Part shown: one piece after another, positions 40,848 through 50,163 of the stretch
How positions within the stretch are numbered: position 1 is the first letter of the stretch
How the letters are laid out: every line of letters begins with the position of its first letter
NCBI RefSeq assembly: GCF_017603825.1
Contig: NZ_CP072014.1
Coordinates: forward strand, 1,736,001 to 1,800,000
DNA: 64,000 nt
Source of the DNA: Arthrobacter crystallopoietes
GTDB lineage: Bacteria; Actinomycetota; Actinomycetes; Actinomycetales; Micrococcaceae
Direction of reading: 5' to 3'
The notes under the pieces: generated by a model
Databases searched by the model: none
The model's input: the letters and a program-made list of their open reading frames with translations, nothing else
What the model was told of the DNA's origin: nothing
Translations under genes and position numbers: made by a program

Positions 40848-41935
40848 TCCGGCTCCGGCAGCTGGCGCAGGCCGCGTCCGTTCTGACAACCCCGTTGGCT
40901 CCCGAAGATATTCTGTCCCTGTTCAATCCGGTGTTCTCCGCCCGCCAGATGCGCGGCGTAGTGACCCGGGTGGTACCGGAGACACCCGGGTCAGCCACCA
41001 TTTATTTCCGCCCCGGCCCCGGCTGGAAAGCCCATCAGGCAGGCCAGTGGGCGCGCATCGGGGTAGAACTCGACGGCGTGCGCCACTGGCGTTCCTATTC
41101 GCTGAGCACTGCCGCCGGTGAGGACCCGGCCATCACCGTGACGGACATCGGGGCGGTCTCCGGTGCTCTGGTGCGCAAGGTCAAACCCGGCGACGTGCTG
41201 TTCCTGGCCGCGCCGCAGGGTGACTTCGTCCTGCCCGAGCAGCCCCGGCCCCTGCTGATGCTCACCGCAGGCAGCGGCATCACCCCGGTCATGTCCATGA
41301 TCCGCACGCTGGTGCCGGCCCGCCCGGACGCGGACGTAGTGCTCATCCACTCCGTCCGGACCCCGCAGGACAGCATCTTCGGGGAAGAACTGCATGAGCT
41401 GGCCGACCAGTTCCCGCGCCTGCACGTCCTCCACTGGTTCACCGAGGAATACGGGCGGTTCGATTTCAGCTCGCCCGCGGAGCTGGACCGGCTCTGCCCG
41501 GACTGGCGGGAACGCGCCGCCTACGCCTGCGGCCCCGAAGGCTTCCTCGACGAGGCCGAAGCGCTCTGGGCACGCGAAGCGGCTGCGTCCAAAACCGGCG
41601 TCCCAGCCGTTCCCGGGGGGACCGGCGCCCTGACCATTGAACGCTTCAGTACCGGCCTTGCCGGGGGAGAAGGGCACGACGGCGGTCTGGTCACCTTCGA
41701 GGCGTCCGACCGCGAAATCGAGGCGGACGGAAACACTCCGCTGCTCGACGTCGGCGAAGACGCAGGTATCCTGATGCCCAGTGGCTGCCGGATGGGGATC
41801 TGCCAAAGCTGCCTCGCACCACTACGCGCCGGACAAGTCCGTGACCTGCGCACCGGGGAAGTCCTCGGCGAACCCGGCCAACTCATCCAGACATGCATTA
41901 CGGCAGCCGCCGGACCCGTCAACCTGGATCTCTAA
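40844..41935 (+). CDS. Ferredoxin-NAD(P)H reductase with 2Fe-2S domain (desaturase electron donor), 363 aa
   Basis: A three-module oxidoreductase: FAD domain (RHWRSYSLSTAA at about 85-96), NAD domain (LMLTAGSGITPVMSMI, ACGPEGFLDEAEAL) and a plant-type 2Fe-2S domain at the C-terminus (CRMGICQSCLAP plus a final Cys in QTCITAA). It precedes an acyl-CoA desaturase gene by 11 bases, the same pairing as Rv3230c and DesA3 in mycobacteria, and so should pass electrons from NADPH to the desaturase diiron centre. A GHDGG linker with an ACGACGGCGG core lies between the reductase and Fe-S parts. Confidence 0.9.
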   Translation: MIRLRQLAQAASVLTTPLAPEDILSLFNPVFSARQMRGVVTRVVPETPGSATIYFRPGPGWKAHQAGQWARIGVELDGVRHWRSYSLSTAAGEDPAITVTDIGAVSGALVRKVKPGDVLFLAAPQGDFVLPEQPRPLLMLTAGSGITPVMSMIRTLVPARPDADVVLIHSVRTPQDSIFGEELHELADQFPRLHVLHWFTEEYGRFDFSSPAELDRLCPDWRERAAYACGPEGFLDEAEALWAREAAASKTGVPAVPGGTGALTIERFSTGLAGGEGHDGGLVTFEASDREIEADGNTPLLDVGEDAGILMPSGCRMGICQSCLAPLRAGQVRDLRTGEVLGEPGQLIQTCITAAAGPVNLDL

Positions 41936-41946
41936 GGAGGAAAATT

Positions 41947-43101
41947 ATGGAAACCGTTTCCACTACGGCCACAGCCCGCAGAACCGGTGGGCTCGCCGCG
42001 TCGGGCCATCCGCTGGTCCGCCCGCCCGCGGCCGCCCACCTCTCGGATGAGCAGGTTGCCGAACTCGGCCGGGAACTGGACGCCATCCGAGACGAAGTCA
42101 TCGCCGAGCGCGGTGCGTCGGATGCCGCCTACATCCGGCGGGTGATCAAGGCCCAGCGCGGACTCGAGATCGCCGGCCGCGGAGCACTCCTGGCCGGGCG
42201 CAACAAGGCCGCGTGGGTCACCGGCACCACCCTCCTGAGCTTCGCGAAGATCCTGGAGAACATGGAGATCGGCCACAACGTGCTCCACGGCCAGTGGGAC
42301 TGGATGCGCGATCCGGACATCCACTCCACCACCTGGGAGTGGGACTTCGTCACCCCTGCCCGATCCTGGCAGCACACCCACAACGACCTGCACCACCGCT
42401 GGACCAACGTCATCGGCAAGGACAAGGACGTCGGCTACAACCTGCTGCGCATGTCCCCGGACCAGCCATGGCGGCCCTTCAACCTGGGCAACCCGCTGTG
42501 GAACGCGATCTTGGCGCCCGTGTTCGAATGGGGGATCGCCATCTACGACCTGGAGCTGGTGGATTACCGCGAAGGCACGAAGTCCAAGGCCGCTCTCGTC
42601 AAAGACCTCAAGGCCATGGGCCGCAAGGCCCTGCGCCAGTTCACCAAGGACTACGCCGCAACGCCGATCGTGGCCATGGTCACCGGCTCCGGCAAGCAGG
42701 CACTCTGGGGAACCCTGGCAGCCAACGCCGTCCGCAACGTCTGGGCGCATGCGGTCATATTCTGCGGCCACTTTCCTGACGGCGCGGATACCTTCACCGA
42801 GGAAATGGTCGACGGCGAAACCCGCGGCGACTGGTATGTGCGCCAGATGATCGGATCGGCGAACATCTCCGGTTCCAAATTCATGCACCTGATGACCGGA
42901 AACCTGTCCCACCAGATCGAACATCACCTGTTCCCCGACCTGCCCTCCAACCGCTACATCGAAGTGGCCCCGAAAGTACGCGACATCTGCCGCCGCTACG
43001 GATTGCCCTACAACTCCGGCCCCTTGTTCAAGCAGGTCGGATCCTCCTGGGCGAAGGTCTTCAAGTACGCGCTCCCGGACAAAGCCGCGCCGGCTTCCTG
43101 A
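41947..43101 (+). CDS. Membrane fatty-acid (acyl-CoA) desaturase, DesA3-like, 384 aa
   Basis: An integral-membrane diiron enzyme that introduces a double bond into fatty acyl chains. The three histidine boxes are HNVLH (110-114), HNDLHH (145-150) and HQIEHH (about 305-310). The sequence follows the linoleoyl-CoA/DesA3 pattern (ENMEIGHNVLHGQWDWM, LFPDLPSNRY). A strong TAAGGAGG ribosome site precedes the ATG. Together with the reductase gene it forms a two-gene operon, probably producing unsaturated membrane lipids. The cytoplasmic end is 'GPLFKQVGSSW'. Confidence 0.92.
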   Translation: METVSTTATARRTGGLAASGHPLVRPPAAAHLSDEQVAELGRELDAIRDEVIAERGASDAAYIRRVIKAQRGLEIAGRGALLAGRNKAAWVTGTTLLSFAKILENMEIGHNVLHGQWDWMRDPDIHSTTWEWDFVTPARSWQHTHNDLHHRWTNVIGKDKDVGYNLLRMSPDQPWRPFNLGNPLWNAILAPVFEWGIAIYDLELVDYREGTKSKAALVKDLKAMGRKALRQFTKDYAATPIVAMVTGSGKQALWGTLAANAVRNVWAHAVIFCGHFPDGADTFTEEMVDGETRGDWYVRQMIGSANISGSKFMHLMTGNLSHQIEHHLFPDLPSNRYIEVAPKVRDICRRYGLPYNSGPLFKQVGSSWAKVFKYALPDKAAPAS

Positions 43102-43240
43102 CATAAGCTTCCTGACAACGGCTCCGCGTTTTCTTGACGCGCCCCACCGCCTTGACATTCCTCCCCGGCGGGAACACTGTTTGAGCAGCGCTACAAGCTG
43201 CAGCAAATAGGGTCCTGCAGCGGTCGGTTGCGCTGGGGAA

Positions 43241-44113
43241 GTGTGGCGCATCATGGAGTCCACCGGTACGGGCCCACGAACAGGTAGGGAATCCGGCGGT
43301 GGCATCCGCCGGGCGACCGGCGGGTTGTTCGTCATCAGCGCCCTGACATTCGCCGGGGCGGCCACCGTCTTATCGGCGATGTTCGATTGGCCCGATATTC
43401 TGCGCGAGCCGGCCGCCGTAGTGCTTCCTGCTTTTGCTGACGGCGGCACCGGCTTGGTCTGGACCTGGTTTGCGACCGCATGGACCTACGGCATCCTTGC
43501 CGTGCCGATCCTGCTGCTGCCTTCCGCCCTGGGCCGGCGCGAGGATCCCGTATTGCGAGCTGCCACTTATATTGGCGCCACATCCGTGGTGCTATCTCTG
43601 ATCGGATTTCTGCGCTGGGTCTTCGTCGTGCCGCATCTGGCCGAGGCCTACGTCTCGGGCGACGCCGCCGCCAGGACCGCGGTGGACGCCGCCTGGACTG
43701 CCCAGCACCAGTTCGGTGGTGCGCTGCTGGGCGAGCACCTGGGGCAACTGCTGGTTATCGGTTGGACGATTGCACTCAGCACGGTCATTCTGCGCAGCCG
43801 CATCCTGCCGCGCTGGCTAGGTGCCGCCGGCCTCGTCACCAGTGTCCTTTATCTGCTCAACCAGGGTGACATCCTGGCCACCGCCGTGCCCGGTTTCCCT
43901 GTCTGGGATCTCGCAGGGCTGATAGGCAGCTCAACGTGGGGACTGTGGATTGCCGCCCTCGGCGCCGTCCTCCTGCTCAAGCGAACGACGCCGCCGGCTC
44001 CAATCCAGCAGCAAGCACGGCTGCAATCAGCCGGTGTGCCGTCCCGTGAGCTTGTCCCGGAGCCGGTCAACCATGCCTACACCGGGGCCGATGGTCCTGT
44101 GGAACAGCTCTGA
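43241..44113 (+). CDS. DUF4386-like membrane protein, 290 aa
   Basis: Six to seven predicted membrane helices, with GLFVISALTFAGAATVLSA first, and the conserved polar segment WTAQHQFGGALLGEHLGQLL in the middle, as in DUF4386-type proteins. The start may be GTG 43241 (GGGGAA upstream) or ATG 43253. Its last 87 bases overlap the end of the convergent hemerythrin gene, an unusually long tail-to-tail overlap. Function unknown. Confidence 0.75.
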   Translation: MWRIMESTGTGPRTGRESGGGIRRATGGLFVISALTFAGAATVLSAMFDWPDILREPAAVVLPAFADGGTGLVWTWFATAWTYGILAVPILLLPSALGRREDPVLRAATYIGATSVVLSLIGFLRWVFVVPHLAEAYVSGDAAARTAVDAAWTAQHQFGGALLGEHLGQLLVIGWTIALSTVILRSRILPRWLGAAGLVTSVLYLLNQGDILATAVPGFPVWDLAGLIGSSTWGLWIAALGAVLLLKRTTPPAPIQQQARLQSAGVPSRELVPEPVNHAYTGADGPVEQL

Positions 44114-44602
44114 GTGCGGCGCATGGGGGTGCGGCCGGGTCGGGGCCAGTTTCTTGGCGTTTTCCACCTTTTCACCGAGATCGACGAGTTTCTCGGCAGG
44201 GATATGGGCGCGTAGCTGGGGGAATTGCTCGGACTCCTCGTCCTTCGCATGGTGGCGCAACTTCGCCTCCAGCTCGCGGATTAGTTCCATGAATTCCGGA
44301 TCGGCGGCGTCGACGTCTTCAACCTGCTTCATCAGCCGGACTATCTCGTCGTGTTCGTTCTTATCGTGCTCGACCTCTTTGGTGCCGTTCGGCACGTGTT
44401 CTTCTACCGCCGGGTAGACGAACATCTCCTCGGCGACAGCATGACGCATCACCTCCGCGATCACGGTGTCAGCCAGATCCCGGCGCTGGCCGGGATCGGA
44501 TGTGCTCTCGATCTGCGCTATCAGCGAGACCATCTCCTGATGGTCGGTCGTGAGGATATCGACGACATCCACGCGTGTTCCACCACTACCGGGCTCGGTC
44601 AT
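44027..44602 (-). CDS. Hemerythrin HHE-domain protein, 191 aa
   Basis: A four-helix bundle that binds a diiron centre through histidines and glutamates: ILTTDHQEMVSLI, VMRHAVAEEMFVYPAVEEH, HDKNEHDEIVRLMKQV and LRHHAKDEESEQFPQL. Such proteins act in oxygen, nitric oxide or iron sensing or storage. The ATG at 44600-44602 has AAGGAGGG six bases upstream. The C-terminal 60 residues are basic and proline-rich and are partly encoded in the region shared with the convergent gene. Confidence 0.9.
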   Translation of the reverse strand: MTEPGSGGTRVDVVDILTTDHQEMVSLIAQIESTSDPGQRRDLADTVIAEVMRHAVAEEMFVYPAVEEHVPNGTKEVEHDKNEHDEIVRLMKQVEDVDAADPEFMELIRELEAKLRHHAKDEESEQFPQLRAHIPAEKLVDLGEKVENAKKLAPTRPHPHAPHSELFHRTIGPGVGMVDRLRDKLTGRHTG

Positions 44603-44764
44603 GAGACGTCCCTCCTTTGGGTCCGTGTTCCCGTGCGTTCGCAGGAACCGCCAACGTACCACCGCCCAGAAGCAAGATCTATGCCCTGGCCTAATATGGG
44701 TGTTCGCGTGCGAATCCACGTTCCAAAGGCGACGATAAGCTTACTGAACAGTAGGGTGAGTTCC

Positions 44765-46168
44765 ATGCAGAAGCCCTTGGTCCACGAAAAGACTCCGCTC
44801 AAAGTCGTCATGGTCGCCATCGTTGCGGCGCTCGGCGGCTTCCTGTTCGGCTTCGATAGCGCCGTGATCAACGGCGCCGTCGACGCGGTGCAGCAGCAGT
44901 TCGGACTGGGCAGTGTACTGCTCGGCTTCACCGTCTCCTGCGCACTGCTTGGAGCCATGACCGGGGCCTGGCTCTCCGGCCCGCTCGCCGACCGCCAGGG
45001 CCGGGTTCGGGCGATGCTGGTGGCTTCGGTCCTCTTTACGGTCTCGGCCGTCGGCTCCGGCCTCGCCGTCGGCGTGACCGACCTGATTATCTGGCGCTTC
45101 ATCGGCGGCATCGGTGTCGGCATGGCATCGGTTCTCGCCCCGGCCTATATTGCAGAGGTCTCGCCCGCGCACAGCCGCGGGCGGCTCGGCTCGCTGCAGC
45201 AGTTGGCCATCGTGCTCGGCATCTTTGTGGCGCTGCTGACTGACGCGTTCCTGGCGGCCGTGGCCGGTGGGGCCGGGGAACCAATGTGGTTCGGGCTGGA
45301 GGCCTGGCGCTGGATGTTCCTGGCGGAAACCGTCCCCGCCGTGCTGTACGGACTGCTGGCCCTGCAGGTGCCCGAGTCGCCTCGCTATTTGGTCGCCAAA
45401 AACGAACTGGTGGGCGCCGCCAAGGTACTGCGCGACGTCGTTGGCCTTAATGGCAAACAGGCGGTGCAGGACAAGATTCAGGCCATCCGAGAAACCATCT
45501 ACAGCGAGGAACGGCAGGGACTCAAAGACCTGATGGGCGGCAAGGGCTGGCTGCTGCCGATCGTGTGGGTTGGCATCTTCCTTTCCGTCTTCCAGCAGTT
45601 CGTTGGCATCAACGTGATCTTCTACTACTCCACGAGCCTGTGGAGATCCGTGGGCTTCAACGAGTCTGACTCCTTCAGCATTACTGTCATTACCTCGGTG
45701 ACCAACATCGTGGTGACGGTGGTGGCCATCATGCTGGTGGACAAGGTGGGGCGCAAGCCGCTGCTGGTGGCTGGCTCTATCGGCATGTTGCTGTCGCTTG
45801 GCGTGATGGCTCTGTGTTTCAGCCAGGCCGTCGGGACCGGTGAAGACGTCACATTGCCGCAGCCGTGGGGTGTGGTGGCGCTGATCGCGGCCAACCTGTT
45901 TGTGGTCTCTTTCGGCGCCACCTGGGGTCCGGTGGTCTGGGTCTTGCTGGGGGAGATGTTCCCCAACAGGATCCGTGCCGTGGCGCTCTCCGTCGCCGCG
46001 GCCGCACAGTGGTTGGCCAACTTCGCCATCACCACCACCTTCCCGTTCCTCGCAGATATCGACCTGACTCTGGCGTACGGACTGTATGCGTTCTTCGCGC
46101 TGTTGTCCCTGGTATTCGTCTGGAAGTTCGTGCCTGAAACCAAAGGCAAGGAACTCGAGGCTATGTAG
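44765..46168 (+). CDS. Sugar:proton symporter, MFS sugar-porter family, 467 aa
   Basis: Twelve-helix hexose transporter with the sugar-porter signatures: GGFLFGFDSAVINGA, GPLADRQGRVRAM, PAYIAEVSPAHSRGRL, PESPRYLVAKN, QQFVGINVIFYYS and the C-terminal PETKGKELE. GGGTGAG lies five bases before ATG 44765. Substrate is probably a hexose, pentose or myo-inositol; the sequence does not discriminate. It has no operon partner. Confidence 0.92.
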   Translation: MQKPLVHEKTPLKVVMVAIVAALGGFLFGFDSAVINGAVDAVQQQFGLGSVLLGFTVSCALLGAMTGAWLSGPLADRQGRVRAMLVASVLFTVSAVGSGLAVGVTDLIIWRFIGGIGVGMASVLAPAYIAEVSPAHSRGRLGSLQQLAIVLGIFVALLTDAFLAAVAGGAGEPMWFGLEAWRWMFLAETVPAVLYGLLALQVPESPRYLVAKNELVGAAKVLRDVVGLNGKQAVQDKIQAIRETIYSEERQGLKDLMGGKGWLLPIVWVGIFLSVFQQFVGINVIFYYSTSLWRSVGFNESDSFSITVITSVTNIVVTVVAIMLVDKVGRKPLLVAGSIGMLLSLGVMALCFSQAVGTGEDVTLPQPWGVVALIAANLFVVSFGATWGPVVWVLLGEMFPNRIRAVALSVAAAAQWLANFAITTTFPFLADIDLTLAYGLYAFFALLSLVFVWKFVPETKGKELEAM

Positions 46169-46185
46169 TTTCGCCCCATGCATGG

Positions 46186-47979
46186 TCACCACGGTGGCTC
46201 GTTCGGCTGCAGCGGCCATTCATCGAACGGCCGGTTCCAATCATCCTTTCGCTCTCCGATCAGTGCCTGTTTGGACAGCGTTGACTCCTGCGGCACATTT
46301 GACGCGGTGCACCTTTTGGGTGACTTGGGTCGACCCTTGGCCATAGCGGTTTCAGGTTCCTTCAGCGGCAACGGGGTCTCTACCTTTTGGCCCGGGGGAC
46401 CGGGCCTTGGCGTCAGTGAGGGATCCGCCGGTCGTGGTGGGGGTTCCGTGGTGGTCCCGTTCTCGGCAGCCGGGGTTTGGGCGCGGGATCCGGGCAGGGG
46501 TGTGCCGGCGAATCGGTATCGGTTGCGGCGGGGTTTTTGATCTGGATCTATGTAGCGGGGCGGGATGAACCACGGGATTCCGTCGCGGAGTTCGATTTTC
46601 CAGTTTTCGTCGTGCAGCAGGTGGTGGTGGTAGCTGCAGAGAAGGACGCCGTTGTGGACTGAGGTGCAGCCGTTGTGCTTGTCCCAGAACTTGATGTGGT
46701 GTGCTTCGGTCCAGGGTGCGGGCATGGTGCAGTCGGGGAAGGCGCATCCTTTGTCCCGGGCTACGAGTGCGCGGCGCTGGGCGGGGGTGAACAGCCGTTG
46801 GGCGCGGCCGATGTCGAGGATTTCGCCTTTGCCGCCGAGGACCAGGGGGATGAGGTCGGCATCGCAGGCTATTTTGCGGACGGTGTTGGGGCTGATCAGT
46901 CCGCCGAAGACCGCGTGGCCGGAGGCTCCGATCTGGTCGACCAGGTCTTTGTAGTCCAGGTTGATCATGACCTGGGGGCGGTGGCCGCCGCTGGAGGGGA
47001 GTTTGTCCGTGGAGAGGGCGATCTGGCAGGCGCCGACGAGGCCTTGCAGGAGTTTCTGCGGACGTGTTGGTCCTTGCCATTCCTGTTCCGGCGTTTCCCG
47101 GGCCGTGTCGGGGGCGGCGGGAGCTTGCGTGCCGCCGGCTGCTGTGGGGGCCGGTGTGCCGTCTTCCGGTGCGAAGGTGCTTTTGACGCGCGGGTTGGTT
47201 GCTGTGTTCATGACGGTAACGAGGTATTCGTATTGTTCCGGTGTGGCGGCGATTTCCAGTCGGTGGAGGCCTTGGCGTTTGCCGCGGTGGAACACGCCCT
47301 GTTTCGCGCGCAGGATTTCATCGGTGGGTTCGAGTCCGTCGGGGTCGAGTATTGCTTCCCAGCGTTTGATGATTTCGCGCAGGCCGTCGATGTCTGATTC
47401 GGAGGCCTGCATGGTCAGCTGGTTTTCCATGGCGGCCAGGTCTGTGGCGGATGCCAGCGGGCGGACGCGTTCCATCGCGTCGCGGATGAGGGTTGCGGCT
47501 TGACCGCTGATTTTTGACGAGGTCAGTGCTGCGCCAAGACGTTCGAGCTTCGGCGGTGCCTGTTCTCCGGTCATCAGGGTCGAAGGCATGGTGCTGGAAC
47601 CTACGCGGAGCCTGCGTTTGGCTTCACCGCGGCTGATCTTGAGTTTCTGGCGAAGGTATTCGGCGGCATCCTTGTGTTCGGGCTTTTTCGGTTTTCCGTC
47701 CGCGCCGAGTCCCTGCACCGGGTCGCCCCAGGGGATGCGCTGGTCCGTTTCACCGACCTGGGCGATGTTCTGCTGCTCGACGGCGTGGGCGCCGATGACC
47801 TGCAGTTGCTCGACCGCTTTGGAGATCTCTTCAATGCCGGCAACGGTGGCGGCGAGTTCCTTGGGGGACTGCAGGAGGCAGTCCTGCTGGAACATGGCCG
47901 AAAAATCGTGGAGGGCAACGTGCACCGAAGCGAGGAAGCCCGCGGGCTCCTGATGCGCTTCGAACGGTGCGATTGCCAT
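46186..47979 (-). CDS. DUF222 and HNH endonuclease-domain protein, 597 aa
   Basis: An actinobacterial family (13E12-like) usually present in many genomic copies. The N-terminal half is the helical DUF222 region (EYLRQKLKISRGEAKRRLRV, LTMQASESDIDGLREIIKRW). The C-terminal HNH nuclease has CAFPDCTMPAPWTEAHHI, HNGVLLCSYHHHLLHD, with paired cysteines for a zinc knuckle and the HNH histidines. About 130 residues of Pro/Arg-rich tail follow. GGAGG lies just before the ATG. Function is unproven; involvement in recombination or DNA processing is an assumption from the domain. Confidence 0.87.
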   Translation of the reverse strand: MAIAPFEAHQEPAGFLASVHVALHDFSAMFQQDCLLQSPKELAATVAGIEEISKAVEQLQVIGAHAVEQQNIAQVGETDQRIPWGDPVQGLGADGKPKKPEHKDAAEYLRQKLKISRGEAKRRLRVGSSTMPSTLMTGEQAPPKLERLGAALTSSKISGQAATLIRDAMERVRPLASATDLAAMENQLTMQASESDIDGLREIIKRWEAILDPDGLEPTDEILRAKQGVFHRGKRQGLHRLEIAATPEQYEYLVTVMNTATNPRVKSTFAPEDGTPAPTAAGGTQAPAAPDTARETPEQEWQGPTRPQKLLQGLVGACQIALSTDKLPSSGGHRPQVMINLDYKDLVDQIGASGHAVFGGLISPNTVRKIACDADLIPLVLGGKGEILDIGRAQRLFTPAQRRALVARDKGCAFPDCTMPAPWTEAHHIKFWDKHNGCTSVHNGVLLCSYHHHLLHDENWKIELRDGIPWFIPPRYIDPDQKPRRNRYRFAGTPLPGSRAQTPAAENGTTTEPPPRPADPSLTPRPGPPGQKVETPLPLKEPETAMAKGRPKSPKRCTASNVPQESTLSKQALIGERKDDWNRPFDEWPLQPNEPPW

Positions 47980-48120
47980 ACCTCCACGTTATAGAACACG
48001 CCTTCGAATAGCACGAAAAAAGGGGCAATGTGGAGGACAAGTGGCTTGTGTAGGAAGGAAGCGCGGGGCCCGGCCGCGCGTGAAGGCGGCCGGCCGGCCG
48101 GGCCGCTGTTCCGGGCCCGG

Positions 48121-48423
48121 TCAGGCCCGGCGGCGACCGAACACCAGCGAGGCTACCGCAGTACCGGCCGTGACCGTGTAGACGGCGGGCCAGGCGCCCA
48201 TCTTCTTCGCCAGCGGGTGGGAGGCGCCAAACGCAGCCAGATATACGCCGGTCAAAGCAGCGGCAGTGCCGGTGCCGGCGTCGCGCTTCCACATCGCGAA
48301 GGCAGCCGCACCTGCGGCGGCGAGCACGGCGCCGCCGAGCGGACGGTTCTTGGTGGCGCGGGCGGTTTGGAAGCCGCCGATCAATCCGGCGCTCGTGACC
48401 AGCGGGGTTAGCAGGGAACTCAT
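48121..48423 (-). CDS. Small membrane protein, 100 aa
   Basis: Three short hydrophobic segments (LVTSAGLIGGFQTA, GAVLAAAGAAAFAMW, AALTGVYLAAFGAS) and a basic C-terminal end FGRRRA. AAGGAG six bases before the ATG. I see no known motif; similar small membrane proteins are common in actinobacteria. The DUF222 gene lies upstream on the same strand. Confidence 0.75.
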   Translation of the reverse strand: MSSLLTPLVTSAGLIGGFQTARATKNRPLGGAVLAAAGAAAFAMWKRDAGTGTAAALTGVYLAAFGASHPLAKKMGAWPAVYTVTAGTAVASLVFGRRRA

Positions 48424-48511
48424 GAAATCTCCTTAGCCTGGGGCGATGTCCTCTAGCCTATCTGGAGCATAGACTGCCCCTATCTAACGGAAACTTTCCA
48501 AAGGACCCGAT

Positions 48512-48799
48512 ATGGGAACCGTCAGACGCCTGGCCGCAGACCTGAGGCTCGCCGACCTCGGCCGCGCCGTGAGTATCGTCGGCTTCAACCATGACGTCCA
48601 CGCCGGAACGCTGTCCGGCTTCATCGTCCGTCAGACTAGGGATGTCGTGGATATCCACCTGGACGGCATCCCCGAAACGGTTGCCGTGCCGCACGACGCG
48701 ATAGTCCTGATCATGGAGCCGGACAGGGAGCGGGAAACTGCGCCGGTGCTGGAACCGGACAGGGAGCGGGACACCGAGGCTGGCGGGGAACAGCGCTAA
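48512..48799 (+). CDS. Hypothetical protein with duplicated EPDRERE motif, 95 aa
   Basis: Residues 1-70 form a small beta-rich fold (VSIVGFNHDVHAGTLSG, VVDIHLDGIPETVAVPHDAIVLI), reminiscent of short Hfq/Sm-like or PRC-like barrels but without a firm match. The tail carries two copies of EPDRERE twelve residues apart, encoded by a 17-bp exact repeat at 48719-48735 and 48755-48771 (36-bp period). AAAGGA lies upstream of the ATG. It is convergent with the DUF6328 gene. Confidence 0.7.
   Translation: MGTVRRLAADLRLADLGRAVSIVGFNHDVHAGTLSGFIVRQTRDVVDIHLDGIPETVAVPHDAIVLIMEPDRERETAPVLEPDRERDTEAGGEQR
48719..48771. repeat. 36-bp-period tandem duplication in the 95-aa gene
   Basis: CCGGACAGGGAGCGGGA occurs exactly at 48719-48735 and 48755-48771. 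The 36-bp period keeps the reading frame and duplicates the EPDRERE tail. Confidence 0.75.
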
Positions 48800-48893
48800 C
48801 CGGCGCTGCGAACATCGGCAACAGGGGCTGAGCGGCGCTGCCAACAGAGACAGCTGCAGCAGCCGGCAGGGCTCGCCGGCCCGAACGCAAAGG

Positions 48894-49454
48894 TTACTCG
48901 ATGGCGTCGCTGTTCATGCCGGCGTCGTTGTTCTTGTCGCCGTACTGGTGCTTCGCCTCGTCGGGGTTCACCGCGCGTTTGAGCAAGGCCGGGATCACCC
49001 ACAGCAGCGCGAGCATGACCAGCAGAACGCCGCCGCCCACGTAAATCGCCACCTGGTCGCCCGCCACGACATCGAGAATGAAGGCGACGCAGCCGGTGGC
49101 CATCAGTCCGATCCCGAGCACGGCCATCTTCACGATCCGGTGCCCGTGCGCCACGGTGGAATCCTTCACATGCAGGCCGAAAAGCTTGCGGTGGATGGCT
49201 ACGGGTGTGAGGATCAGGCAGGTCAGCAGGCCGGTGAACGTCAGCAACGCAACGTAGAGGCCAACCTGGTAAGGGGCCAGGTCCTCGAATCGGGCCTGGA
49301 ACGGCAGGGTCATGAGGAAAGCCGTGATGATCTGCGCGCCGGTCTGCATGACGCGCAGCTCCTGCAGCAGATCGTTCCAGTTGCGGTCGAGCTTCTCCTC
49401 GAACGTCTCCCGGCGGCCCACCGAATCTTCGTACACCTGATCGTCCGTAGCCAT
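48894..49454 (-). CDS. DUF6328-type four-helix membrane protein, 186 aa
   Basis: N-terminal soluble helix (ETFEEKLDRNWNDLLQELRVMQTG) followed by four membrane helices, the arrangement of DUF6328 proteins; AFLMTLPFQARF and LTPVAIHRKLFG are typical. The C-terminal tail ends KNNDAGMNSDAIE, with NNDAG at residues 175-179 encoded by a near copy of the ACGACGGCGG element. GAAAG precedes the ATG. Function unknown. Confidence 0.8.
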   Translation of the reverse strand: MATDDQVYEDSVGRRETFEEKLDRNWNDLLQELRVMQTGAQIITAFLMTLPFQARFEDLAPYQVGLYVALLTFTGLLTCLILTPVAIHRKLFGLHVKDSTVAHGHRIVKMAVLGIGLMATGCVAFILDVVAGDQVAIYVGGGVLLVMLALLWVIPALLKRAVNPDEAKHQYGDKNNDAGMNSDAIE

Positions 49455-49470
49455 CTTTCAAACTTACCGC

Positions 49471-49486
49471 CAAAGTACGACGGCGG
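49471..49486. repeat. Intergenic copy of the ACGACGGCGG element
   Basis: CAAAGTACGACGGCGG in the 67-bp gap between the divergent DUF6328 and MarR genes. It is the same form, AAAGTACGACGGCGG, as the copy at 57847-57861 inside the glycosyltransferase gene. Confidence 0.5.
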
Positions 49487-49521
49487 GAGGCTAAGTTCCA
49501 GCGAGGTTTACCATTGGCGTT

Positions 49522-50163
49522 ATGCCAAGTTCTGATTCCGAGGGTTCGTCCGTGCCTGCAGGCGCCGCAGCCTCCGCCGGGGAACCGACCGCCGCCGGGA
49601 AGGCCGGGAAGCCTGTGCAGCCTGTGGCCGAGTTCAAGGCAGGGCAGGTGCCTCCCGGCGCCGACTACCCCGGCCGGGAGCTCATGCTGCTGTTGCAGAG
49701 CTTCACCACGGAGACTGACCGCTACATCGATACGATGGGCCGCCGTTACGGCATGCACCGGACGGACCTGAATGCCCTGACTACGGTGATCGACGCGCAG
49801 CGGGAGGGCCGGACGATCACGCCGGGCGTCCTGGGTGCAAAACTGTCATTGAGCTCCGCCGCGACAACGGCACTGGTGGACAGGCTGGGCAAGGTGGGGC
49901 ATATGGTCCGCGCGCGCAGCGAGACCGACCGCCGGCAGGTACAGCTGGAAATCACCGAGAGCGCCCGCACCACCGGGGCCGAGATCTTCTCGCCGATGGT
50001 CGAAGAACTCATCAAGGTAGTTTCCCGGCATTCGGCCGCCGAAGTTGAGCTGCTCTCCACGTTCATGGCCGAGCTGCGGGACGCGATGATCCGCGCCCGC
50101 GAACAAGCCGCGGGTCAGGAGCGGAACAGCGCCGGTTCGGCGGCGGCAAGCAACGGCAGCTGA
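49522..50163 (+). CDS. MarR-family regulator, candidate carotenoid regulator, 213 aa
   Basis: About 40 N-terminal residues are Ala/Gly/Pro-rich, then a MarR winged helix: MGRRYGMHRTDLNALTTVI, ITPGVLGAKLSLSSAATTALVDRL and the wing RSETDRRQVQLEIT. It is convergent with idi and 574 bases from the crtE start. In Corynebacterium the MarR protein CrtR, next to the crt operon, represses it and responds to GGPP; the position here makes an equivalent role plausible but unproven. The last 49 bases overlap the end of idi. Confidence 0.85.
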   Translation: MPSSDSEGSSVPAGAAASAGEPTAAGKAGKPVQPVAEFKAGQVPPGADYPGRELMLLLQSFTTETDRYIDTMGRRYGMHRTDLNALTTVIDAQREGRTITPGVLGAKLSLSSAATTALVDRLGKVGHMVRARSETDRRQVQLEITESARTTGAEIFSPMVEELIKVVSRHSAAEVELLSTFMAELRDAMIRAREQAAGQERNSAGSAAASNGS

